64,000 nucleotides of DNA from Nitrosarchaeum sp. GTDB lineage: Archaea > Thermoproteota > Nitrososphaeria > Nitrososphaerales > Nitrosopumilaceae. Location: contig NZ_JAILWF010000002.1 in assembly GCF_025699065.1 (NCBI RefSeq), forward strand, positions 186,001 through 250,000, read 5' to 3'. The position numbers and the translations under genes are program-made. Below are positions 41,846-50,077 of this stretch, piece after piece; within the stretch, counting starts at the first letter, position 1; each line of letters begins with the position of its first letter. The notes below the pieces were generated by a model. That model searched no databases, was not told where the DNA came from, and saw only the letters and a list, made by a program, of their open reading frames with translations.

Positions 41846-42115
41846 TTATTCTCTTATGCTTTCAAGTTTTGAAACTGCTTGCCATAACTGTGTTCTTACA
41901 TATGAGGGCATGTTTGGATCTTGTGTAACATCATCAAGTAAACTTATTGTATTGTTTGCTCTTACTGACAATGAATATTCTTCGTTATTTAACTCCGCTA
42001 TCAAATCTGTAATTGATTTTTTAATTGTCTTTGGTGTTGAATGACTTGTAGCAATTTGATTTAATGTTTCAATTGCTTCTTTCATTGATTCTTTGTTTTG
42101 TTTTTCATCTGCCAT
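41846..42115 (-). CDS. UPF0147 family protein
   Basis: This 89-residue, all-helical protein matches the archaeal UPF0147 family: IATSHSTPKTIKKSITDLIAELNNEEYSLSVRANNTISLLDDVTQDPNMPSYVRTQLW covers the conserved core. The family is widespread in archaea, and its function is unknown. It lies 25 bp upstream of the methyltransferase gene on the same strand, so the two may be one operon. Confidence 0.85.
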   Translation of the reverse strand: MADEKQNKESMKEAIETLNQIATSHSTPKTIKKSITDLIAELNNEEYSLSVRANNTISLLDDVTQDPNMPSYVRTQLWQAVSKLESIRE

Positions 42116-42151
42116 TTTTTACACCATTTATTGTTAATTTGAGGTATATAG

Positions 42152-42460
42152 TCACATCTCTAGAAATATGTTATCTGACTCTATTGATACGTTATATGAT
42201 GCTACATCTCTAATTTTAGCTGGGAATTTAACTAATTTGCCAGTTTTACAATCAAATTGGGCTCCATGCCATCCACAAATTACATTACAGCCATCTAATT
42301 TTCCCTCTGAGAGACTTGAACCAGAATGAGTACATGAATCATCCATAGCACAATATGTACCGTCAATATTTGCAACCATTATTTCTTTACCGTCAATTGA
42401 CACTTTGATCATTTTTCCAGGAGGAACATCTGCTGTTTTTCCGGCTATAATTTTACCCAT
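42152..42460 (-). CDS. Rieske-type [2Fe-2S] ferredoxin
   Basis: This 102-residue soluble protein has the Rieske ligands Cys43-x-His45 (CTHSGSSL) and Cys62-x2-His65 (CGWHGAQFD). There is no membrane anchor, so it is a free electron carrier such as those serving oxygenases. AATATTAAGA about 26 bp upstream acts as TATA box. Its promoter overlaps that of the divergent acetyltransferase gene in a 39-bp gap. Confidence 0.92.
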   Translation of the reverse strand: MGKIIAGKTADVPPGKMIKVSIDGKEIMVANIDGTYCAMDDSCTHSGSSLSEGKLDGCNVICGWHGAQFDCKTGKLVKFPAKIRDVASYNVSIESDNIFLEM

Positions 42461-42499
42461 TACCGTTTTTAATCAATCATTCTTAATATTTTTTCGTAT

Positions 42500-43288
42500 A
42501 TGTGTACAATTGTGATAAGAAATGCAGTTGATTCCGATAAATCTGTAATACTGAACTTTTGTCATAATACTTTTTCATGGGGTGATTATATTCAAGATGT
42601 CTGGAATTCTTGGTTGTCTGAAGATAATTTATTCATTGTAGAGAAAGAACATCCAATTGGTATAACTCATGCATTTTTCTCTAAAAATCAAGTATGGGTT
42701 GAAGGAATCAGAATCAATCCAGATTTTCGTAGACAAGGTTTCGCTAAAAAATTAGTTCAACATGTAGAATTAATTGCTAAAGAAAAACAAATTCCATTTT
42801 CTTTTATGTTAATAGATGTTAAAAATCACAAATCTCTTTCAATGGCAAAAAATCTCGGTTATGATATATTTCAAACCTGGAATTTTTATTCACTTATTCC
42901 TCAGATTAATAATAGTCATGAAATTCAATTTGGCAATATTTTTGATCAATCAAAAATTCCTCATTATGTAAAATCTTGGAGATGGTTGCCTTTAGATAAA
43001 AAAACTATATTGTATTTTTACAAACAAAATAAAATAATTTTTTCAGATAAATCCGGTCCAATTTCTATTGCAGTTCTAACTGATTCTGAGCATTTTGATA
43101 AAATTTTGATTGTAACTTTAATTTCCGGTTCACTATCAAATACATTAGATCTAATTTTATACATACAAAACTATGGAGCGGAAAACAAATATCAAAAAAT
43201 ACAAATTTTAACTAGAACCAAATTATCTACAATAAACACATTAGAACACAAAATTACATTTAATCTAATGAAAAAATCTTTGGTCTAA
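42500..43288 (+). CDS. GNAT-family acetyltransferase with C-terminal domain
   Basis: Residues 1-140 of this 262-residue protein form a GNAT domain: IRNAVDSDKSVILNFC at the start, WVEGIRINPDFRRQGFAKKLVQHVE with the acetyl-CoA loop R-x-x-G-x-A, and HKSLSMAKNLGY at the end. The C-terminal 120 residues are a second domain with strands and lysine-rich segments that I do not recognise. The acceptor could be a small molecule or a protein. It is convergent with the FAH-family gene, overlapping by four bases. Confidence 0.8.
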   Translation: MCTIVIRNAVDSDKSVILNFCHNTFSWGDYIQDVWNSWLSEDNLFIVEKEHPIGITHAFFSKNQVWVEGIRINPDFRRQGFAKKLVQHVELIAKEKQIPFSFMLIDVKNHKSLSMAKNLGYDIFQTWNFYSLIPQINNSHEIQFGNIFDQSKIPHYVKSWRWLPLDKKTILYFYKQNKIIFSDKSGPISIAVLTDSEHFDKILIVTLISGSLSNTLDLILYIQNYGAENKYQKIQILTRTKLSTINTLEHKITFNLMKKSLV

Positions 43289-44154
43289 TTCTCATTTACA
43301 AATCTGATCGTATTTTTTAAAATACCTAAATTCTCAATTTCCATCTCTACTTTATCCCCATTTTTAAGAAATTCTGCATTAGGTTTGTTTAGCATTACTC
43401 CTGCTGGAGTTCCAGTTGAAATGATGTCCCCTTTTTCTAGAGTCATAACCTTACTTAGTCCGGAAACTATCTCTGGTATTTTTATGAACATGTTACTTGT
43501 AGATGAATTCTGTCGTATCTCCCCATTAATTTTGGTTGTTAATTTTAAGTTCTGTGGATCTTTGATTTCATCTGCTGTTGTTATCCATGGTCCAGATGGT
43601 GCAAATGTATCAAAACTTTTCCCTCTAGTGAATTGCTTGTCTTTAAACTGAATATCGCGTGCAGATACATCGTTTAGTATCATATATCCAAATATTGCAT
43701 CTACAGCTTGCTTTTCATTGATGTTTTTACAATTTTTGCCTATAATCAAAGCTAATTCAACTTCGTAATCTAACTGCGTAACAAAGTCTGGGCAAACTAT
43801 GTCAGAACCTGTACCGTTTAAAGCAGTTCTAGGTTTTAGGACTATGGCAGGTTCATCAGGTGGCGATAAATTCTGTTCTTTTGCATGATCTATATAATTA
43901 AAAGCCAAACATATTATTTTATTTGGATTTGGAATTGGACTTAATAATTTAAATTTTGAAATGTTTTCTTCGTATGGTAAAGTATCAATTTTATCTTTGA
44001 TTTCATCAAACCATCCATCAAAAAGAAAATCCTTGATATTTTGTGGAATTGGAACCCCTGTTTGATAAGTTATTTCATCCTTTGTTGCAACTCTGTCTCC
44101 TTTTACAAAACCATATGTTTCATTATTTTCATGAACTAATCTTGCTATCTTCAT
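43285..44154 (-). CDS. Fumarylacetoacetate hydrolase family protein
   Basis: The 289-residue protein has an N-terminal capping region and the FAH catalytic fold. VTQLDYEVELALIIGKN holds two of the metal-binding carboxylates, ILNDVSARDIQFKDKQFTRGKSFDTFAPSGPWI the substrate loop, and GDIISTGTPAGVMLN the C-terminal signature. Family members hydrolyse or decarboxylate beta-keto acids such as acylpyruvates and oxaloacetate. It lies 11 bp after gltX on the same strand. Confidence 0.9.
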   Translation of the reverse strand: MKIARLVHENNETYGFVKGDRVATKDEITYQTGVPIPQNIKDFLFDGWFDEIKDKIDTLPYEENISKFKLLSPIPNPNKIICLAFNYIDHAKEQNLSPPDEPAIVLKPRTALNGTGSDIVCPDFVTQLDYEVELALIIGKNCKNINEKQAVDAIFGYMILNDVSARDIQFKDKQFTRGKSFDTFAPSGPWITTADEIKDPQNLKLTTKINGEIRQNSSTSNMFIKIPEIVSGLSKVMTLEKGDIISTGTPAGVMLNKPNAEFLKNGDKVEMEIENLGILKNTIRFVNEN

Positions 44155-44165
44155 AATTTTTTCAC

Positions 44166-45872
44166 TTATTTGTGTGTAAAAATTGCCTGATTTTGTGAAT
44201 CTTTTCTACAATATCCAAATCTAACAAATTGTATTTCTTCACCATCTTTTAATTCTAAATAATGGGGTTCTGTATAAACCTCTAATTCTTCTAAACTATC
44301 TTCATTAAATTTTTCATCAATAAACAATTGTTTTGGAATGAGAATTTTGATCATGTGGGCATCTTTCTGTGGAATCCATTGTATTTTTTGTATGTCTGAA
44401 TTAGATTCACCTTCCGTAAATTCTCCTAATAACTCTCCATTATTTTTTGATATTTTGATGTTGCCTAATCCTAACAATCTGATTTGAGTACCTTTCATAT
44501 TTTCAACATCTTCTCCTGAAATGTAGAAATTCTCATCAATGTTGATTTTTCTTTTACCCATATTCTTTATTGGATGATTGGCAATTTCTACAAATGAAAA
44601 TGGTAATTTTTTAATTGTAAGTTTTTTTGGTTTGCTTACCATAAATAATCTAATACTATCCGCATCAACAAATTTTCTATTAAATGACTCAAGAGCATCA
44701 AATGGTGCTAATGTATTTGCTTTAGTTAATCCTAATGATAAGATGAATTTTTTTATTGCTTCTGGTTTAATCCCTCTTCTTCTAAGTGACTCTAAAGTAG
44801 GTAATCTTGGATCATCATACCATGATACTTTACCTTCTTCAATCAATGGTTTAAGAATTCTTTTTGATATTGGCATTCCTTTGAATTCAAGTCTAGAAAA
44901 GAAATCCTGATATGGTTTTCGCATATTTAGTGCATCTAAAATAGCATCTATCAACTCTTTTCTTAATTCAAATTCCTTTGAACGAAATGCATGGGTTACA
45001 CCATCAATACTATCCTCTATTGCAACAGCAAAATCATAACTTGGCCAAACTCGATATTTGTTTCCAAGTGTGTAATGTTTTTCTTCTATTATTCTAAACA
45101 ATACAGGATCTCTCATTACTGCATTATCTGCTTTCATATCTCCTCGAAATCTTACAATTGCATCTCCAGGCTTAAATTTGCCAAACATTTTCTCCCAGCC
45201 TTTATTACTTTGTTTAATGTCTTCTCTACTACATTTACAAGCTATACGCTCCCGTCTATTTTCACTAATATCCTCTCTTTTACAAGTACAAACGTAAGCC
45301 TTTCCAGAATTAATTAGTTCTATACCTTTTTCATAAAATATTTCCATATCGTCTGAAGTATTTTTTATCACATCAAATTTTATTCCTAACCAGTCTAACC
45401 CAACTTTAATTGCAGCATGATATTCCATTCTTTCAGCTTCTGGATTAGTATCATCCATTCTTAAAATGAATTTTCCACCATACATTTTTGCATATTCTGC
45501 ATTAATGATAGCTGCTTTAGCATGTCCTATGTGTGGATATCCGTTAGGTTCTGGTGGAAATCGAGTAATTACTTTTCCATTCTCTGCATTTTTTAGTGGA
45601 GGAAGCCCTTCTCTTTCTTCAGTTTTTTCCTTTGGGATTAAAATATCTGGAAAATTTTCTTCAATTATTTTTTTTTGCTCTTCAAATGATAATTGATTAA
45701 TTTCAGAAACAATTGTCTTAATCTCTTCAGATATTTCTTTTACTCTTGTTCTAAACTCTGGTTTTGTTCCTAGGATCTTTGCTAATACAATTTTATCCTG
45801 AGTTTTTCCTTCATGTTCAAATGCATTTTGTAAAGCTATTTTTCGAATTTCTTTTTTTGCCTCTTCGTCCAA
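44166..45872 (-). CDS. gltX: Glutamyl-tRNA synthetase, archaeal type
   Basis: The 568-residue class I synthetase charges tRNA-Glu and, in archaea, probably also tRNA-Gln. The HIGH motif is PEPNGYPHIGHAKAA (about 112-126) and the KMSKS motif is the divergent GMPISKRIL. The C-terminal beta-barrel anticodon domain is the GlnRS-like type of archaea and eukaryotes. Cys-rich CTCKREDISENRRERIACKCSRED is a zinc-like insert after the Rossmann fold. The start is TTG 45872, preceded by AGGT. It follows a small 35-codon frame by five bases. Confidence 0.95.
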   Translation of the reverse strand: MDEEAKKEIRKIALQNAFEHEGKTQDKIVLAKILGTKPEFRTRVKEISEEIKTIVSEINQLSFEEQKKIIEENFPDILIPKEKTEEREGLPPLKNAENGKVITRFPPEPNGYPHIGHAKAAIINAEYAKMYGGKFILRMDDTNPEAERMEYHAAIKVGLDWLGIKFDVIKNTSDDMEIFYEKGIELINSGKAYVCTCKREDISENRRERIACKCSREDIKQSNKGWEKMFGKFKPGDAIVRFRGDMKADNAVMRDPVLFRIIEEKHYTLGNKYRVWPSYDFAVAIEDSIDGVTHAFRSKEFELRKELIDAILDALNMRKPYQDFFSRLEFKGMPISKRILKPLIEEGKVSWYDDPRLPTLESLRRRGIKPEAIKKFILSLGLTKANTLAPFDALESFNRKFVDADSIRLFMVSKPKKLTIKKLPFSFVEIANHPIKNMGKRKINIDENFYISGEDVENMKGTQIRLLGLGNIKISKNNGELLGEFTEGESNSDIQKIQWIPQKDAHMIKILIPKQLFIDEKFNEDSLEELEVYTEPHYLELKDGEEIQFVRFGYCRKDSQNQAIFTHK

Positions 45873-45877
45873 AGTGT

Positions 45878-45985
45878 CTACCTATGTCTTGCTGTTTGTA
45901 TTGCCTTTTTTATACTCTGTCTGATTTTAGGTAGATTCTCAATATTTTCACGTACAAAAAAATCTTGGTTTATTCTAAAATTCAA
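45878..45985 (-). CDS. Putative 35-residue protein between a zinc-ribbon gene and gltX
   Basis: A frame from TTG 45985 to TAG 45878-45880 encodes MNFRINQDFFVRENIENLPK and a basic helical tail. The composition looks like a real protein, and the frame stays open about 12 codons further upstream, overlapping the end of the zinc-ribbon gene without a normal start codon. It fills the gap between that gene and gltX almost exactly (two and five bases). The true start, or a -1 frameshift from the upstream gene, is open. Confidence 0.4.
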   Translation of the reverse strand: MNFRINQDFFVRENIENLPKIRQSIKKAIQTARHR

Positions 45986-45987
45986 TG

Positions 45988-46179
45988 TTATTTCATTTTT
46001 TGTATTGGAATTTCTAATAATTTACACCTGGAATCAATTAACATACATTGTAAATGAATTTGCTCAACGGTGATAAATCCACATTTATGACAAAAAAATT
46101 CATTTTCCTTCTTACAAACACTACATTTTTTATTCACTTCTAGTGTTTCACCACATTTTCTACACGATTCTATTCTCAT
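45988..46179 (-). CDS. Small zinc-ribbon protein
   Basis: The 63-residue protein has three C-x2-C knuckles, CRKC (6-9), CSVC (19-22) and CHKC (30-33), plus Cys45 and Cys52. One zinc ribbon from the first two pairs, and a second one from the rest, are plausible. The C-terminal end is less conserved in character and may be replaced by the overlapping frame downstream. It heads the gltX gene group on the minus strand. No function is known. Confidence 0.65.
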   Translation of the reverse strand: MRIESCRKCGETLEVNKKCSVCKKENEFFCHKCGFITVEQIHLQCMLIDSRCKLLEIPIQKMK

Positions 46180-46286
46180 TAATTTTTCAACCTCTTTAAA
46201 CTACATTATACTTAGTCAGCTAGCAAGCTTACTAGTATGATCTATGATTTACTCTACTCTATAATCTGCTAAGGTATACTATGATC

Positions 46287-46436
46287 ATGACAACAAAACT
46301 TATTCAGGAAAATAATACCTGGAATAAAATGGTACATGCCCCATTCAAAAAAGTCGTAAAATTCGATCTTATTTGCATGGGTCTTGGAATCATGATGGGT
46401 ATTGGAATAGGCGCTTACTTGGTTGCAGGAGCATAA
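46287..46436 (+). CDS. Small single-helix membrane protein
   Basis: The 49-residue frame starts MTTKLIQENNTWNKMVHAPF and has one glycine-rich hydrophobic helix at the C-terminus (LICMGLGIMMGIGIGAYLV). The first 28 residues are polar and basic, so the N-terminus should be cytoplasmic and the protein C-tail anchored. CTATAATC about 28 bp upstream supports ATG 46287; ATG 46281 is also in frame. It is the only gene in about 430 bp between the zinc-ribbon gene and the HTH gene. The reverse-strand frame here is rejected. Confidence 0.6.
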   Translation: MTTKLIQENNTWNKMVHAPFKKVVKFDLICMGLGIMMGIGIGAYLVAGA

Positions 46437-46609
46437 CCTCCTCACCAAATTTTTTATGTAATGCAACATATGATGATTATTCAATTTTAATTAAAAATTT
46501 GATATCTAAATAAAAATGATCTTTTTAAAATAGAAAAACCTCCAAAATTATTAAAATAACCACAAGATATCTGCAATTATTTTTAACCAGCGATAAAGAT
46601 GGTTAATTG

Positions 46610-47410
46610 ATGGCTGATCTAATTGATAAAACTGCAAACTATGTTTTAGATCTTGCTAGTCCTCAAAGGCTTAATATTTTATTTAAATTATTAAGTAAAG
46701 ATTCCACTCCTACGGAAATTGCAAAGGAATTAGAATCAACCAAACAAGAAGTTCATAGAAATTTTATTAGATTAGAGGAAAGTGGTCTTATTGAGAAAAA
46801 AAATAATGGAAAATACAGCACTACTACATTTGGAGAAACAGTTTGCACACAAGTTCCAACAATAGTATTCTTTTCTCAAAATAGAAAATATTTTGAAGAA
46901 CATACATTTATTGACATTCCTTATAAATTTAAAATTCGATGTGGGCAGCTTGCAGTAAGTCAACATGTTAAAGGTATATCAAAAGTTTTGGAACAGTGGA
47001 AGACAATTTATAAAAATTCTAGGGAGTATATTTATGAAATTTTATCTGAAGCTCCTCTGGATCTTATCGAGCCTCTAGTTAAACAAATTAAAAAAGGAAT
47101 TAAATTTCAGTATATATTCTCTGAATCCACAGTAGTTCCTAAAGGAAGAAAGGATTTATTGAAAAAATTAGGATTCAACAATCTTATTGAAAAAGGATTG
47201 ATAGAACGAAAAATGGCAAAAAATGTTCAGACTGTAATAGTTCTAAATGAAAAAGAGGCATGTGTTTTATTTCCTAAAAATGATGGTGAATCAGATCTTA
47301 CTGAGATGTTTTATAGTGATGATCCTATGTTTCATGAATGGTGTCTTGATTATTTCCGATTTTGTTGGTATGGTTCAGATGAATTCATTGAGAGTAAGTT
47401 AAAAGAATAA
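46610..47410 (+). CDS. Winged-helix regulator with DUF1724-type C-terminal domain
   Basis: The 266-residue protein starts with a winged helix-turn-helix of the ArsR/MarR type (SPQRLNILFKLLSKDSTPTEIAKELESTKQEVHRNFIRLEESGLIEKK, about 17-64). The C-terminal half (SEAPLDLIEPLVKQIKKGIKFQYIFSESTVVPKGR) resembles the methanogen output domain (DUF1724) found in many archaeal regulators. There are no transmembrane segments. ATG 46610 is chosen; a TTG stands just before it. Targets are unknown. Confidence 0.85.
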   Translation: MADLIDKTANYVLDLASPQRLNILFKLLSKDSTPTEIAKELESTKQEVHRNFIRLEESGLIEKKNNGKYSTTTFGETVCTQVPTIVFFSQNRKYFEEHTFIDIPYKFKIRCGQLAVSQHVKGISKVLEQWKTIYKNSREYIYEILSEAPLDLIEPLVKQIKKGIKFQYIFSESTVVPKGRKDLLKKLGFNNLIEKGLIERKMAKNVQTVIVLNEKEACVLFPKNDGESDLTEMFYSDDPMFHEWCLDYFRFCWYGSDEFIESKLKE

Positions 47411-47476
47411 TTTTGTATTCATTTTTACATAATTTACATCATATCATTTTTTTGTAGGAATGAATTATATCACATA

Positions 47477-47650
47477 ATGTCTAATGATGTTATGAAATCA
47501 TTAATTATAATGATTCAAAATCACTATGGCGATACTGACATTTTATTAAGAATTTTAAATAATCTTAAAAATGAGAAGCCATTATTTCCACCAGACAAGG
47601 AATATTTGAATATTATTTTACAAAAATATTTTCCAAATGAAAAATTTTGA
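47477..47650 (+). CDS. Putative 57-residue protein
   Basis: The frame from ATG 47477 to TGA 47648-47650 encodes MSNDVMKSLIIMIQNHYGDT and continues with a leucine/lysine-rich helix and a C-terminal KEYLNIILQKYF. It looks like a compact helical protein and lies in an otherwise empty 280-bp gap between the regulator and the convergent prenyl synthase. A weak TATA-like CATATCA lies near 47440. Nothing is known about its role. Confidence 0.5.
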   Translation: MSNDVMKSLIIMIQNHYGDTDILLRILNNLKNEKPLFPPDKEYLNIILQKYFPNEKF

Positions 47651-47690
47651 GTTTTCAATGAGTAAATAATCTTGCTAAAATAGATTAAAT

Positions 47691-48671
47691 CTACACGCTT
47701 CTTTTTACTACAAAATCCAAAAGATCTATTAATTCTGTTTTAGCGGTACCTGAATAATTTGAAAGCGATTTTTTTGCCATTTCTGCATAATGTAAAGCCT
47801 GCTTTCTTACCTCCTCCTCTATTCCAAGTGATCGAATAACATCTACAGCTTTTTCAAGCTCATTTTTACTTGCTTTTGTATTTCCGAATGCTTTTAGAAT
47901 CACTTTTCTATCTTCACCTTTTGCTAATTTTATTGCCATTAGAATTGGAAGAGATTTTTTACCTTCTCTAAGATCATTGCCAACAGGTTTTTTTGTAATC
48001 TTTGAATCTCCCATTACACCAATAAGATCATCTGTAATTTGAAAAGCAATTCCTAAATTCTTACCAAAATTTGATAAATTTGAAATATCTTTTTGATTAC
48101 CTGTTGCGCAAATTGCACCCATCGAACAAGATACATCAAATAATGCAGCGGTTTTTTTACCAATCATTGTGATATACTCATTTTGTGTAGGGATCCTTTT
48201 TTCTTCAGCCATTTTTACATCTAATAATTGACCTTCACATACATCTACACATGCCTTTGCCAATCTGGAAACTAATTGAACTATTGCATCATTGGATAAT
48301 TTTGCATTTGAAATAATTTGATATGCCTTAGAAAATAACACATCTCCAGCTAGTATTGCAATTGGCATTCCAAATTTTTTATGCACTGTAGGTACTCCAT
48401 GACGCATTTCATCATTATCCATAATGTCATCATGAACTAAAGTAAAGTTATGTATCATTTCTACTGCACTAGCAGCAGGCATGGCAATTACTGTACTACC
48501 TCCTAATATTTGACAGCTCTTCATTACCATATGAGGTCTGAGTCTTTTTCCTCCATGGATGATAAGATGTGATGCTGCATCATATAGCATTTTAGGATCT
48601 CCTTTTATCTTGGAATTTAGATATCTATTGACAATTTTTGCATTTTTTTCAATCGTGCTTGTTTTTTTCAT
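47691..48671 (-). CDS. idsA: Geranylgeranyl/polyprenyl diphosphate synthase, second copy
   Basis: The 326-residue synthase (from ATG 48671) makes the C20 or longer prenyl diphosphate for archaeal lipids. GGKRLRPH, LVHDDIMDNDEMRRG and FQITDDLIGVMGD are the three substrate-binding motifs. The ATG overlaps the idi stop by four bases and has GGAG about nine bases upstream; a further ATG at 48686 lies inside idi. It ends an operon of mevalonate-pathway genes, so its substrate supply is encoded next to it. Confidence 0.92.
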   Translation of the reverse strand: MKKTSTIEKNAKIVNRYLNSKIKGDPKMLYDAASHLIIHGGKRLRPHMVMKSCQILGGSTVIAMPAASAVEMIHNFTLVHDDIMDNDEMRHGVPTVHKKFGMPIAILAGDVLFSKAYQIISNAKLSNDAIVQLVSRLAKACVDVCEGQLLDVKMAEEKRIPTQNEYITMIGKKTAALFDVSCSMGAICATGNQKDISNLSNFGKNLGIAFQITDDLIGVMGDSKITKKPVGNDLREGKKSLPILMAIKLAKGEDRKVILKAFGNTKASKNELEKAVDVIRSLGIEEEVRKQALHYAEMAKKSLSNYSGTAKTELIDLLDFVVKRSV

Positions 48672-49309
48672 CTTATTAATCTCCATTTATCATCTGGAAG
48701 ATGATTTTGTATTGCTTTTTTCAATTCTGTTTGCAAATCTGAATTAATCCAAGATGATAAAACATCTTTATATTTTTCTAACATTTTATTTTCAGATCTG
48801 TCTAGAAATATCAATGCAATTAACATCCATGGACAATAAATTTTTGGATTGTTTTTAATTTCAGAAAGAAATTCAGATGCTGAAATCCATCTTATCTCAT
48901 CTATTTCTCCTTCTATCATTTTAAATTTAGTTGATTCATCAACAATCCCAATTAGAGTACCACAAATTTCGTTTTCAGAACCTATATTTTTGTAAGGTAC
49001 ATGATATTCAAACTTCATTAAATAGTCCATCTTACAAGAAATGCCAACTTCTTCAGGCATTCTTCGCTCAGCTGATGATGTGTATGTCTCACCTTCTCTT
49101 GGATGACTAGCTACTGTTCCATCCCAATCTTCTGGCCATAGCATTTTTTCTTTTGCTCTTCTTGTTAGAACCAATCTTCCATTTTTATCAAATAACAAAG
49201 CTGTAAATGCTCTGTGAAGTTTTCCATTTGGTAAATGACATCTTACCTTTTCTTCTGAACCTATAGGATTATCGTTTTCATCAACCAAAATTACATATTC
49301 ATCAGACAT
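48668..49309 (-). CDS. idi: Isopentenyl-diphosphate isomerase, type 1 (Nudix)
   Basis: The 213-residue enzyme converts isopentenyl diphosphate into dimethylallyl diphosphate. LHRAFTALLFDKNGRLVLTRRAKEKMLWPEDWDGTVASHPREGE contains the conserved residues of the type 1 family, including a start of the Nudix box at RRMPEEVGISC. The catalytic cysteine position of the SHP motif (S-H-P) is Ser here, as in TVASHPREGE. ATG 49309 is fixed by AGAGGT seven bases upstream; the frame extends to 49339. It overlaps ipk. Confidence 0.9.
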   Translation of the reverse strand: MSDEYVILVDENDNPIGSEEKVRCHLPNGKLHRAFTALLFDKNGRLVLTRRAKEKMLWPEDWDGTVASHPREGETYTSSAERRMPEEVGISCKMDYLMKFEYHVPYKNIGSENEICGTLIGIVDESTKFKMIEGEIDEIRWISASEFLSEIKNNPKIYCPWMLIALIFLDRSENKMLEKYKDVLSSWINSDLQTELKKAIQNHLPDDKWRLIR

Positions 49310-50054
49310 TTTTTTTACCTCTGAACAATGTTCCTTCATACTTGTTGTTTTTAACCGCTTTCACTATTCTCTCTGGTTTGTTACCATTTACAAAAAAAAC
49401 ATTCATTCCACTTTTTGCAATGTTAGATGCTTCATCTACTTTTCTAGTCATTCCTCCTGTTACATCCATTTTGTTTTCAGAAATTTTAGGATTTTCTCCT
49501 TTTAACTCATAAATTAATTTTTTAGTTTTTAGATCCGAGTATAATCCGTCTTCGTTTAAAGCAAAAATTACTAATCTTGGTTTCAAAATTTTTGCTAAAT
49601 GAGTCATTATTTTATCTCCTGATAAAATGTATGTTTTCTTATTTCCATACCAAAGTACATCTCCATACGTGATCGGTATTAATCCTGATATTGCAATTTC
49701 TGTTATTTCTTTTACTTTTTTTATCATCGGGATATTTCCTGACATAAAATCCGTTGGAGGAAGGGAATATGGATTTAGCTTATTTTTTACAAATGCATTT
49801 AATATTATTTTGTTAAGATCAATCATTGAATTTTTAACTACAGATACTCCATGCATGTCATACCTATTTGGTTTAGTATGCATATCATATTTTACAGACC
49901 AATAATGCCCAAATGATCCTCCCCCATGAACAATAATGATTGGCTCATCAATTTTCTTCAAATTTTTAGCAATGTTTTCTACAACTTTTTTTCTAGGACT
50001 GAGTGGTTTTTCTTTATTTGTGATAATCGAACCTCCTAGTTTTATGAGAATCAT
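49302..50054 (-). CDS. ipk: Isopentenyl phosphate kinase
   Basis: The 250-residue kinase phosphorylates isopentenyl phosphate to the diphosphate, the last step of the archaeal mevalonate variant. MILIKLGGSIITNKEK is the amino-acid-kinase N-terminus, IIIVHGGGSFGHYW carries the catalytic histidine (HGGGSFGH), and KMDVTGGMTRKV the C-terminal nucleotide loop. It overlaps idi and lies 23 bp after mvk. Confidence 0.93.
   Translation of the reverse strand: MILIKLGGSIITNKEKPLSPRKKVVENIAKNLKKIDEPIIIVHGGGSFGHYWSVKYDMHTKPNRYDMHGVSVVKNSMIDLNKIILNAFVKNKLNPYSLPPTDFMSGNIPMIKKVKEITEIAISGLIPITYGDVLWYGNKKTYILSGDKIMTHLAKILKPRLVIFALNEDGLYSDLKTKKLIYELKGENPKISENKMDVTGGMTRKVDEASNIAKSGMNVFFVNGNKPERIVKAVKNNKYEGTLFRGKKNV
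49317..49322 (-). promoter_or_regulatory. Ribosome-binding site of idi
   Basis: Reverse-strand AGAGGT stands seven bases before ATG 49309, inside the end of ipk. It selects this ATG over the upstream ATG at 49339. Confidence 0.65.
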
Positions 50055-50077
50055 GCAGTCATCAAATACCTAGTCCA

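Noticed and set aside
46269-46484. 71-codon minus-strand frame opposite the 49-residue membrane protein
   Set aside because: Starts with poly-His-like content and has no TATA element; the plus-strand frame has a proper helix and promoter.
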